Source: Moringa oleifera
Lineage: Eukaryota; Streptophyta; Magnoliopsida; Brassicales; Moringaceae
NCBI GenBank assembly: GCA_021397835.1
Contig: JAJFZO010000287.1
Location: 2,854,501 to 2,918,500, forward strand
Direction of reading: 5' to 3'
DNA: 64,000 nt
The number at the start of each line of letters is the position of its first letter. The first letter of the stretch is position 1. Shown here piece by piece: positions 1 to 11,355 of this stretch. The position numbers were made by a program, and so were the translations under genes. The notes below the pieces were generated by a model, which was not told the DNA's origin, ran no database searches, and was given only the letters and a program-made list of their open reading frames with translations.

Positions 1-2230
1 TAACTTTTAAAATGTTTTCAAAAAAATTCTAATATGTTGATATTGTCCAAATTTGACTTTGATGAACACTATTATAAAAAATTAATGGTATTTTCATTAT
101 TAAAATACTTTAAAAAATTACTCAAATATATTTTACACTATTTTGATTTCATATTTTAAATTTAAATATTGTTGACTAATGAACTATTTTTTAAGATTTT
201 ATTTAGTTTTTTGATTGTATAAATTTTTTAAAAATATTTTTATTACTTAAAAAATTTTGAAACTTTTTGTTAAATTTCAAGTTGATCCAAATTGGTAGGT
301 CAAGATTTATTTAAAGATATTTTACAAAAATTAATTAAAGTTTCATTGGAGAAAGTGTGAAACTCGGGGTTCTAAATGACATTTGCCTAAATATTTTTAA
401 TTAAATTTATTTTTTATTATTTAGAAAAGATTATATACATATTTTACATATAAATTATTGAATAAATATTAAAAAAATCTTGATCTTAACACACACGTTA
501 ATTTGAACCCTTAATTTTAATTTAATCTTAAAAAATTATCAATTTGATCTAAATTAGACTTAACTTGAAAATAAGTCAAATGAATTCTACTTTTCATTTT
601 GGATTTATAACTCAAAATTTGAATAATTTTGAAGCCATAAATTTTTTTATGAATTTTTTAAATTTTTTGTATTATGAAAATTTTTTAAAATATTTTAAGT
701 ACAAACAATTTTTAAAATTTTTATAATAATTTAAATATTTTTTATATATGTAAAATTTTAAGCCAATATGTTGTTGGCATATGTTTAAAAGGATTGTTAT
801 AAATACTTCACATTTTTCTTTTTTATTTCTATCATAATTTTATGATGATGTTAAATGCTTATCAAAAAAGTCAGTCATCATTTTACTTAAATAATGAATA
901 AAATTTATAAATACTAACTTCAAATTTTATTTAAAAAAATTAATTAATTGTAACATTAAAGGGAAATTTTTTTATTAAAAATTTATTAGAGTGGAGAAAA
1001 ACAACCAACAATCCATTAATCTTTTTATTGTCACATCTAACTGTTATTGGTTAAATAAGTGGTGCTTATTAAATGAAAAGAATAACAAAAACTAAAGCTC
1101 CATAAATGAGGTAGTATAATTACCTAATCAACTCATAAAAAAAGCAATAATTTTTCATTAAAGTTCATAGTCTGATAATAAAAAATACTATAAAATCTTA
1201 TAGAGATTTATGTAAAGAAAAAATGTTAAAAAAGATAATTATTTAATTAAAAATCGATTAAAAGGTAAGTGCGTAAAGCTCTAAACAACTCTTTTTTCCT
1301 TTCAAATCCTAATATATCAAGATATTAACTAAAGCACGAGCTTTCGTTTAGTTATTGTGGTGCTCTTCAATTTTTCTAGCAAGATTCCAACTCGAGCTAT
1401 TAAGTCCTAGCAAACTGGTTTAACTCAAAGTTGCCCTTTAATTCAACTCCAAATCTTCACTTGGAACAAATCACTTTCAAAAAGTTGAACTCAAACTTAA
1501 TAATTAATTTAACTTTTAAATACTTAAATTAGGTAAAAAATTTAAAGTTATCTAACATAATTTGGATAAGTGAAAATACTAGATTGCGCAAATGCCTATC
1601 CAAGTTCTTTTATAGCCTTAAAAAGGGTCATAAGAGAGATCTTAATCTACTGCAACCTAGAATCTTTAATTTCTAGGTCAACCATTACTTGGTGATGTTA
1701 AAACATGAGGTTCTTGAAATCATTAATTAATCAAAGGTTCTTGCTATCATTTGAAATTTAATGATTTGCTGATCCTAGTTGAATTATGGAGCTGATGAAA
1801 TTGCATGTGAAATAAGATTTTGATATGCATAGGTCAAAAAGAAAAGAAAAAAATTCTCGCTAATTATATCACGTGTAAAAGGTGGCGAGAATCTCATATT
1901 ACATGTTAAAAGAGGTGGGAATACTTTTTAATTATTATGTAATAAAAGTTAAAACATTAAATTTTTAAACAAAATAAAAATAAAAGAAGTAAGTTTATAA
2001 AAATAAAATGAGCATACTTTTGTATGCTATATCTTGAAATTCTCAATTTGCATAAAAGATCTTCTATTAAAACTTAAATGGAAGTCTTAGGATTAAAAAA
2101 GAAAAAAGGAAGCGGAAAAGAGGTTTTCAGTAAATTTCGCAGAAAGTGGGTTAAACGTGCGTTTTGTTTTACTTTCTATTCGGATTGAAGCCCTGCTCTG
2201 GTTTCGGCTCCATTTGATAGCCATAAAGGG
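1..2230. other. AT-rich intergenic region, no gene seen
   Basis: This stretch is very AT-rich with many stop codons in every frame. I see no conserved protein, no LTR pair and no tRNA. From about 2050 to 2230 the base composition shifts toward the gene that follows, so the last few hundred bases probably hold the proximal promoter of the TGA factor. I did not find a clear TGACG (as-1) motif there. Confidence 0.6.
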
Positions 2231-2236
2231 CCATCA

Positions 2237-2244
2237 TATAAATA
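2237..2244 (+). promoter_or_regulatory. Candidate TATA box of the TGA factor gene
   Basis: The sequence TATAAATA sits about 150 bases before a good 5' splice donor (CCAG|GTGGAA, donor at 2392). A CT-rich tract typical of plant leaders lies in between. A start site near 2270 would give a non-coding first exon of about 120 bases. This is inference from motif and spacing only. Confidence 0.4.
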
Positions 2245-2269
2245 TTAATATTTCCCCAATTTTCACATT

Positions 2270-2391
2270 GCTCCACGGGCTCTCTTTGTCTCTCTCCCTT
2301 GACTTGCCCTATGCCATCGTGTTAGTGTCCAGTGTGTCTCCATCCTCAATCCTACAAGGCTAAAACAGAGGTTGCAGGACTAATCTACCAG
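2270..2391 (+). other. Probable non-coding 5' leader exon of the TGA gene
   Basis: A CT-rich leader ends in CTACCAG|GTGGAA at 2391. The next coding sequence starts at 4604, so an intron of about 2 kb in the leader is implied. A plausible acceptor is the pyrimidine-rich stretch ending in GAAACAG at about 4346. Leader introns are common in TGA genes. The exact transcription start and the acceptor are inferred. Confidence 0.4.
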
Positions 2392-4603
2392 GTGGAATTT
2401 CTCTTTCTCTGTCTCTTATGTATATCGTTTTTATTTATCCATTTCAGTGTAAGTGGGTAGTTGGATTTTGAACTCTAGTCACCTGGAAACGGGACTTAGT
2501 TTAATTTTCATCCGCCCAGGAATGAATCCATTAAATATTCAGAAAATGGTGGCTTGAATTTCTGATGATTTGATGTTTAAGTAAAACCCCTAATTCGAAT
2601 TTGATAAATTTAAAGGAAAACATTGCTCATGGTACGTTTTTCTAGTGAATTGTTCTGCTGGATGAAAGGAAAGAAGGCACATTTTGTCCTTTTGGCCACT
2701 ATTGATGCTTTGTTGAATCAAAAACCACTAATTTTTGGCTTGTTTAGAGGGATTCCCATTTTCCGTTATCATGCTTTGGAGCCAATTTTGTTTTGGGAGT
2801 ATCTTCAAGCCACAAGTATGTGGCACTCTCCTTCCTTGATCCTTGTCTTCTGCTAGACAATTTCTATGACTGCATTCTTTTTATATGCTTGTTTTGTGTC
2901 TAATGCACATCAACAAGTGGAATTTTGGTGCCATCACTTCATATGAACATGAAACCTCATTTATAAACTAATATAGTTTTATGGGTGACAAACTTCAAAA
3001 TTCTTTGGAGATTATATGTGCTCGTAATATTGTGTAAATTTCTGAGCCTATTTTCTTTTTGCTCTCAGTTTACATTCTCTAGTTGGTTGTTTCTGTTATG
3101 TCAGTGCATCAGAATTGGAACTTGTCAGCTTATATTTCTGACTTTCTGGATTGCTCCCTTCCTACTGGTTGTAACTATTTATATGGAGCTGCAAAACGCA
3201 CTTTCACCAGTTGCGTTTTAGAAAATAGATTTCAATTTTACAGAAGAATGGGTTTCTACAAAATAAACAATGGAACTGTCTCCATTTTGAGAAAATAAAA
3301 GATGGAAACTGTTTTCATTTTCAGGAAAGAGAAAATACATGACAGGAAATGTTTTTAGAAACAGACTGAAACCTGGAAGTTTTCTTTTTTGAGTTTTGTT
3401 ATTATTTATGAAACATTATGGATATTTTGTGAATTCTTTTTTTTTTATCAGGATATTTTGTAAATTCCATATTCTTTAGAATTTTGTAAGAATATGCCCA
3501 GAGATTTAGGATTCAAAAATTACAATTTAATTTCTTCTTTTTAGTATATTTATGTTTTCTGCAAATAGGCAACTCAATGAAGTCTGTAGATAGATTTGGA
3601 ACAAGATCACAATTTATTGAATTGCTATTTACTCTGTCTACTCTTCCTTATTCTTCCTCCTAGTTTCTTGTATTTCCTTCTGTACTTGCTCTTTGTTCTG
3701 CTTCCCTTTCTTTCTTATTTCCATATCCTTTCTTCTTTTCTTTGTTCTACATCATCACATGCGGCTGGTTTTCTATTTCTTAAACGTTATTATTATTATT
3801 GTAACAGAAAAATTTCTTATATATAGTCTTATTTTGGTATACGACTACTAAGAATATGGTGGTGGGACAAGCATCCTGCAGTATGCTTATGGTCCTTGGA
3901 CTGTCCTCAGTCACTTGTTAGCTAATCATCAACTAACTTGTTGCAATTATTGTGGAGAGTTCGGTTGGAATCGTGCATGATTTATATTAGTGGAAAGAGA
4001 TAGCAGCATTAAGATTTTTCAAAATTTCTGTTTTGATTAACTACAAATTTGCATGAGCATTCTGTCAAATACAAGTAGTAACATGATGTGAGAGTGTGTA
4101 TTTATGCTGAAAATAGTGCATTGAAATGCATTCTGTTTTGAAGGAACACCTACATATAGATTCTTATCTTGTGTGTTAATGCAGACATTGTATTTACTTC
4201 AACAAAAGAGAATGCTAAAGCAGTTGTTCTTACCACCTCTTTATTGCTGCTTCCAATAAGGTGGATTTCTTGATTCCCTTATAAAAACTTTTGTATTCGT
4301 ACTTAACTGCTATCTATTGATTTCTTCTGATTTTTTGGCTGAAACAGCTTTCAAACTTGAGTTAATGATTATCACTCTGTGTAAGTAGCGTCTCAGAGGG
4401 CAGTCTTGGCATAATTCCCATCTAGGGCTGGCTTGTCTTATATTTACTGGGCTTTGTGCCATCTTGCTGGGACTTCTCTCCCCACTTGCCATAACCAAGA
4501 AAAACAAAAGAAAGAGTCTCAGAGGTTGCCACTAGGAAACAGTCATTAATTGAATCTGGTCTCCACATCTAGTGGTAATACAGGGAATTGGGCAGACTCC
4601 AAC

Positions 4604-7600
4604 ATGGCTGATGGGAGTCCCAGGACTGATATCTCAACGGATGTGGACACAGATGATAAATATCAGAGGGTTAGTGCATATTTTTATTTTTTAATTTTGG
4701 TGTTTAGATGTTTCGATATTCTGTTTTTTTTTTTTTTTCATGTTAACAGTGGCATTATTTTCTATTCTTTTTATAATGGACTGATTTTAATTAAAATCAG
4801 TGCTGATCTAAAATTTCTGCCTTTATCTCAGCCATCTAATAGAGGTCAACCTTCTGGTGTTGTGGCTTCTGATTCCAGTGACAGATCGAAAGATAAAACA
4901 GATCAGAAGGTCATTAGTCTTTTAATATATGGATACCGTCTAGCCATATCTAGTCATTTTATAATCCTCTTTTTGTTGGTTTCTTCCTTGCAGACTCTTC
5001 GTCGGCTTGCTCAAAATCGGGAGGCTGCAAGAAAAAGCAGACTGAGGAAGAAGGTATGAGTTTTTATTTTATGATTTTATAAACTATTAATTACCCTCTA
5101 CTTTGTTTCTGATTAAAAAAAAATAAAATCAGTTCCCTTCTTTCCCTCACCCCCTTTTAGTGCAGCTTGTCCAATGCAGTGATTATGTAACTGGATAATT
5201 TTCTCATAATGTGGTACTGACTTTTGTATGTTTTCACTTGATTCTAGTAGTCTTAAATGGTTGATGGATTTTGAGTTGGTCCTGTGAGATACTGGGTACG
5301 GGAGTCAGATGGAGTAAGAATGTTAGAATGTCATGCATAGCCTCACTATTTCTGCTCCGTTATCTCACTGACAGTTAAGAAGCTGGGTCGGTTAGGGGGT
5401 GAAGAAGGCATCAAAGTAGTTATGTTTCAGAATTTTAGGCATTGGATAAGGAGGTGATCGGTTCCTTTTTAGTAATGTTCTGTTAAGAGAGCTGGAAGTG
5501 GAATGCACTGAATTCCTTCTATTGTGCTCCAACTGATCTACCCTTAAGAGACATTCACATTCAGATATGGACACTTCTTATTGTGTTAGCTATCCTCTAT
5601 TGAGGTGTGTCCTTGCTTGTTTTCTTTGTAGGCATATGTTCAACAGCTGGAGAGCAGCCGTCTGAAGCTGACCCAACTGGAGCAGGAGCTGCAGAGAGCA
5701 CGACAGCAGGTTGGACTTCGTTATTTCTTCAAGTTATCGATAATTTATTCAGTTTTTTTTATTCAGACAATATCTTTTCAAATATGTAAAGTTGCTTTGC
5801 TTTATTTTTAGGGTATCTTCATATCAAGCTCCGGAGACCAGGCCCATTCTGTTGGTGGAAATGGTTAGTCTTTCTTCTAGCTATAGAATTTCATTTGCCT
5901 TAAGAATCCTTTCTACTTAAAAGTTTGAGAAAAGGTGTCTCTTTTTGATGTTTATGGGATGATGAATTATGCTCTGGTGACAGCCTAATACCATAAGCTG
6001 GTTCCTGATAACAAGTATATGTGCTGATCCTCAATTGCTATCAAATAACAGTCTCAACATGCATGCATGTGTTTCTTATCTGTTGGGCTCAGGGTAGTGA
6101 CATTTGCATGGAGTTGTACTGTAATGTCATTATGGCAGTGTAATGGTGTAGTGGGCTGATACTGAGATGAACTGATGAGGGTTGTTGTATATGGAATGAT
6201 GGTGTACATTAGTGATGATTAGCAGCAGTCTGTTATGTTGCTGGCATGGTGTTGCCGTGGTAGTTTAGGCGCTGCAACTGGTAGTATTCCATTGATGATG
6301 CCATTAGCAGAGGGGTGGCATTGTTGGTTATGAATTATGGTATTATGTAGGTTTTCTTTTGTTCCTTGGATATTTTATAATTGGATTTTGTTATGATTTA
6401 TAGTGGAAGTGCTAGGTTAGCTCCATTCTTTGTATTACTATTGTGCTGACTACTTGGATTCAGGTGTCTGGACTGGTGTTAGACAGTAGGACTTTTAGCT
6501 TGATATGTAGCCAATTGTTTGTATTGTCACCGTATCACTAACATTCATACTTTACCATATTACTCATTCCTTGTTGTTAGAAACAAGAATTTTTGCTTTT
6601 AGTTTTTGCTCTCGTATTTAGAAACAAGAATTTTTGTTTTTAGTTCTTGCTATCGTTTTCTTCTCATGTTAGCTTAGAATAATAGATGAAATATGTGCTT
6701 TCCAAATCTCTAGTCATGAATATAGTGGTTTAGGGTTTTAGGGTTAGGGTTATTTGATCTTTGAACAGCAATAATAAAGTTATTATAAATTGCAAATGAA
6801 TGTCTCCATTGGATGTGCTTTCTTAATATAGATTGTTACCACAAACAGAGGATAACTTTTTAGAAGAGCTGTGAAGTTTCCAGGGGTTCAGGATGCTTTT
6901 GCATGATTGCAAAAATTTCAAATATGAGGGTTTTATGTATTTGATGGCAGAAGTGGGGCTTCATATGTCCTTTTTGAGACCTGCCAATCAAGGATAACTG
7001 AACCAATAGAAATTGTGCAGAAGATATGGGATGGGGATGCTTGTGCAACCTGTCTCATAGGAAACATTTAAATGTGAGGAGACGATGTATTGACAGAGAA
7101 AGGAAAATTCCTGGTTGGACCTAACAGTATCAGGCATGCGTCATGGTTCATGCCCTCTAGCTAGATTGTTCTTACTGGTGATTTTCTTTTGTTTTGAAGA
7201 TAACAGCTAGTTTTTCCTAATTGTTACTTTTCGCAATGATTTAAATTTTCCAAATTAGGCAAGCATGTAAAAATATTGATTGCAGAAATCAACGGTGTAA
7301 TAACTAAATCCCATTTGGTGTGCTGTTCACTGACCTTTATGTTTGTTTCAAGAGTGGCCCAAGAAAAACTAAAGATCTAATACTTTACCTAGACAATGAT
7401 CCTGAGAAAAAATAAATCCCTTGGAACAATTTTGTGCATTCACATTAGAGACTGCTTAGAAAAGAGATGCACTCGAGTAATTCACCAAGATGTAATATTC
7501 TGTTTGCATGTTCACATGCACATCTACACAGTCACATCTGATCTTTTAAGAATATTCTGTTCGATTGCATGCCTCCAAATGTGGAAAAATTTTCATCTCC

Positions 7601-9098
7601 TCTTTCTTATTAAAGGTTCCTAGCATGAGGTACAATATAATTTGCTGCATCTCTTTGTAGGGGCCATGGCTTTTGATGTAGAATATTCAAGGTGGCTCGA
7701 GGATCAAAATCGCCAAATTAATGAGCTGAGATCAGCAGTCAATTCTCATGCAAGTGATGCGGAACTTCGTATGATAGTTGATGGTATAATGGCTCACTAT
7801 GATGAAATTTTCAGGCTGAAGAGCAATGCTGCCAAAGCTGACGTTTTCCATCTATTGTCGGGTATGTGGAAAACACCTGCTGAGAGGTGTTTCTTGTGGC
7901 TTGGTGGCTTCCGTTCATCTGAGCTTCTCAAGGTGAGGTCATATTTGAAGCTTCATTGGTTCTAATGATTAATTGGGAAAGGAAGCCTGTTATAGGTGTC
8001 ATTGGAATTTGATAAGGAAAAAAAGGTTTTCAAAGATCTTTATGGATAGGTAATTTTCTCTTCCAGAATTTGCATGATATTTTTGAGGAAGAATTAGAAA
8101 ATGCAGAAAATGAAGTTGATACGAGGGACACAACTTAGATAGGTGGGCTGGGAACATGTTAAATGTCTCTAGACAGGGAAGTGTGTGAGGTAGGCATGCA
8201 GGTTGACCCCAACATGTGGGCTGGTAACACAGAGGCAGGAACTTTCCCCATCCAGAACAGCTACTGTTCCATAGTGAGCCTTTGTCGGTTTGCCTATGAA
8301 TTTTCCCTTAGGCTACTTACATTCTTATGCATTTAAGTATTTTCATCTCGTTGCAAACATTCTTGCAATTGGCTGCCTTTCTGTTCAGTTTTTTGCTCTC
8401 CTTCCCCTTCTATTTCCCCTTTCCCTTATTTTATCCTGTAATAGATTTTTCTCCCCCTTTGGAATATAGTAATGTGATAGAATTGATTTGTCATGGTTGT
8501 GGGCTGCAGCTTCTTGTAAGTCAATTAGAGCCATTGACAGAGCAGCAGGTGGGGGGCATCACCAACTTGCAGCAATCATCCCAGCAGGCTGAAGATGCAC
8601 TATCACAAGGGATGGATGCATTGCAGCAATCCCTGGCTGAGACATTGTCCAGTGGATCTCTGGGCTCCTCAGGCTCATCTGGAAATGTGGCAAACTACAT
8701 GGGTCAAATGGCCATGGCCATGGGAAAGCTCGGGACTCTGGAGGGGTTTATTCGCCAGGTAATTTCTTAGTACCCATTGTTTCTAACCTTAAGATTTGCT
8801 CCAAGACATGCAAGTTTAAGAAAGAATGTTAATGCTAGTTTATTTAAGTTCTGCTTTAAAAATAAAGTTAAAATTATTATGAGATGATTTTGGAAATTTC
8901 GAATTGTCTCTTATTTTTTAGTTGGTTGCTCTTGATGGTTTGTGATGTCAGGCTGACAATTTGCGGCAACAGACATTGCAACAAATGCACCGAATACTGA
9001 CAGTACGCCAGTCAGCTCGTGCCCTTCTAGCAATACATGATTACTTCTCCCGCTTGCGTGCTCTTAGCTCCCTCTGGCTGGCGCGACCAAGAGAGTGA
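4604..9098 (+). CDS. TGA2: TGA-type bZIP transcription factor, clade II (TGA2/TGA5/TGA6-like)
   Basis: This is a nuclear bZIP factor of the family that binds TGACG (as-1) elements and works with the co-regulator NPR1 in salicylate and detoxification responses. Coding exons are 4604-4669, 4832-4909, 4994-5053, 5632-5709, 5812-5863, 7661-7932, 8510-8758 and 8952-9098, all with GT-AG borders and agreeing phases, giving 333 aa (the family has about 330). The start context is AACATGGCTG, and the N-terminus MADGSPRTDIST is typical of clade II. The basic region shows the N-x7-R motif (N56, R64), followed by leucines 74, 81 and 88 of a short zipper. The DOG1 domain fills roughly residues 116-326, with the conserved block around WKTPAERCFLWLGGF. 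The only cysteine is C188, so the redox cysteine pair of the TGA1/TGA4 clade is absent. No break or lost key residue was found. Which clade II member this is cannot be settled without a tree. Confidence 0.95.
5864..7660 (+). other. Large intron of the TGA gene (1.8 kb)
   Basis: This intron splits a glycine codon between the zipper-adjacent exon and the exon opening the DOG1 domain (G|GG). It contains no gene that I recognise. Two small features stand out: a 41-bp tandem duplication at 6579-6660 and a short telomere-like stretch at 6727-6752. Short open frames inside it show no family resemblance. Confidence 0.75.
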
Positions 9099-9450
9099 AA
9101 ATGCATTGTAGTTACTACCGAGAATTTGATGGGCCTGCTGGAAAAATCTGAATGGTAGAGCAAATGTTCAGTTCAGACATCAGTGATGCTTGGTCTTCAT
9201 CTTTAAATACACAGATTCTTTTCCTTTCAGAAGTTCCTATGTAGTTTCAAAATCACAGAGTATCAGTTGTATCAAATGTAGTAGTTGATCATGCTAGTAG
9301 TCATACACAGCTCCAAAATCTGTCCCAAAAGCAATGTATTTATAATGTTGTTTAGTTAGTCTAATTATGGTCTGTAATTTGCCATCATTGAATGCATTAT
9401 AACTGTAATCTCAACAGACCTGTTGTAAACTGAAAGTTTTTGTAATGAAT
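9099..9450 (+). other. Probable 3' UTR of the TGA gene
   Basis: Sequence after the TGA stop stays moderately mixed in composition for about 350 bases and then turns into a poly-T tract (9475-9491) and AT-rich DNA. The polyadenylation site is not defined; no perfect AATAAA was noted here. Confidence 0.4.
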
Positions 9451-9699
9451 TTGGTAGAGAAAGTGGGACTGGTGTTTTTTTTTTTTTTTTTTGTTTTTTG
9501 GTTGTACTCTGCTCCATTTGTCATCTGAAGTAGGTTTTATGGCTTCTCTTTTCCTTTTTCAAGCTTGTCAATTTTGGTATGACAGAACCTTGGAGGTTTC
9601 AATGTGCCGGCACAAAGGGTTATCTTCTTTGCATTTTTGTCGAGACATGGATATGGTTACTTTTAGTTTCCATCATTTCATTATCAATTGGTAACAAAT

Positions 9700-11350
9700 T
9701 TACTGTTGGCATTATATTTTTAAGTGTCATGTAAATAGTAAATATGCAACATATTCAATATAAAAATAAGAGTAATTATTATCAAGAAAATTTTATATTC
9801 TGTATGAACTTTTAAAAATGAAATCCATAAAAAATATAGCAATAATTGAAAATTATATTTTAACATTTTTTTTTCAAAATGATACTTCCATTTCATAGTT
9901 TTTTTTTTTACTTAAATTCATAGCCTTTTAATGTGTAAAATAACGAATATATTCTTGTAATATTAATGTATGCTTAGAATAAAGAAAAAAACAATTTTTT
10001 AATTAAGCAAATAAAGATGATGTATTTATAATTTTTTACAGAGATTTTTGATCATAATATTTTATAAGAAAAATAAAAAAATAACAATTAAAAGTTACAA
10101 AGATGTATCTACCATTTTGTGTCATAAAATCATGAATGTTAAATTAACGAAATTTATTATACACAAGTACTATATTAAAAAAAATATTAAAATATAATTA
10201 TTTTATTAATGTATAGTTTTTATAAATTTTAATTTAAAAATATATACAAAATATGAATTTTTATAATATGAGAAAAATGACCCAAAGTCAGGTGGTGTTG
10301 GACTTGCAAATTGATCACTGTTAATCTAAGGTTTGTAATATTAAGTAAATTGCATTTAGCACGGCATGCTCAGATTTTTAAAAGAATTATTCCAATGTAA
10401 TTGATGACTTTTTCTTAGTTGTGTTTCGTTGAACCATCTATCAATTTTATAAAATATTTTAAAATTTAAAATAATCATATAAAATATAATTAAAAATATA
10501 AGTTTTAATTAACAAATAATTTTAAAATTTTAAAATTTAGATAAATATTATTTTAGTCTATAAAATATAAAGTAATCTAATGAAAAAAACATCGAATATA
10601 AAATTTTTGAAAAAAAAAATGCATGAATAAAATTGTATATATATAAAAGAAGCTCTCAGAGATCTATTGATGTTAGGATTTAAATTACATCAAAATTCCT
10701 TTTAACAAATGTAAAGATTCAAGAAACAAGGAAAAAAAAATTAACAAAATAAGCAACTATAAAATTTTTGGAAAACTCATATTTGATTCGAAAAGTGTAC
10801 GAAAAGATTTTTTTCTGTTTTAAATGAAAAAAATGTCTTTCTATTAAGATACATTTTTCTTTTAGGATTTATCTTTTTAAAAATTCACTCTTAAAATGCA
10901 ATTTTTTGACACTTTCAAAACATATATTTTATAATCACTTTGATTATCAAAGATATTTCCTTCATTCTTTTTTCATACATTGAAAACAAAGCTCTTTTTT
11001 TTTTTTTTTTAGAGAAAACAACCAAAAGTTGGTCGTGTTCATAAAAAGGTCGTTCTATTTTGAAAAACTTTAACCATTAACCTATTATAACTAATTGAAT
11101 GAAAGATGTACAGTCAAACTTTAACCTTAATCTAATAAAAGTACAGTTCCATATGATACGTTTTACTATAAGTTCATTTCAACTTGTTTATTTCCTTTTG
11201 AAGTAAATCAAATATCTTTTCAAGTTTTTGATATTATTTATTATACCAGATACAACAATCTTTAGATAAACTTATTTGATTTAATTGATTTATTGCTTTC
11301 ATTTATCATGTTTATTATAACCTTGTTTTTTATGTTGAAAAATTTTGTTT
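9700..11350. other. AT-rich intergenic region
   Basis: The region is dominated by A/T runs with stops in all frames. I found no gene, LTR pair or RNA gene. The first recognisable sequence downstream is the start of a copia gag at 11356. Confidence 0.5.
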
Positions 11351-11355
11351 AATTG

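Noticed and set aside
2157..2363. 68-codon open frame near the TGA promoter
   Set aside because: It lies in the promoter and non-coding leader, has no recognisable domain and starts with a non-ATG codon.
4550..5059. A 169-codon open frame as an intronless gene
   Set aside because: It opens with TTG, not ATG, and simply reads through TGA-gene exons 4604-4669, 4832-4909 and 4994-5053 plus two stop-free introns. It is reported as an intron observation instead.
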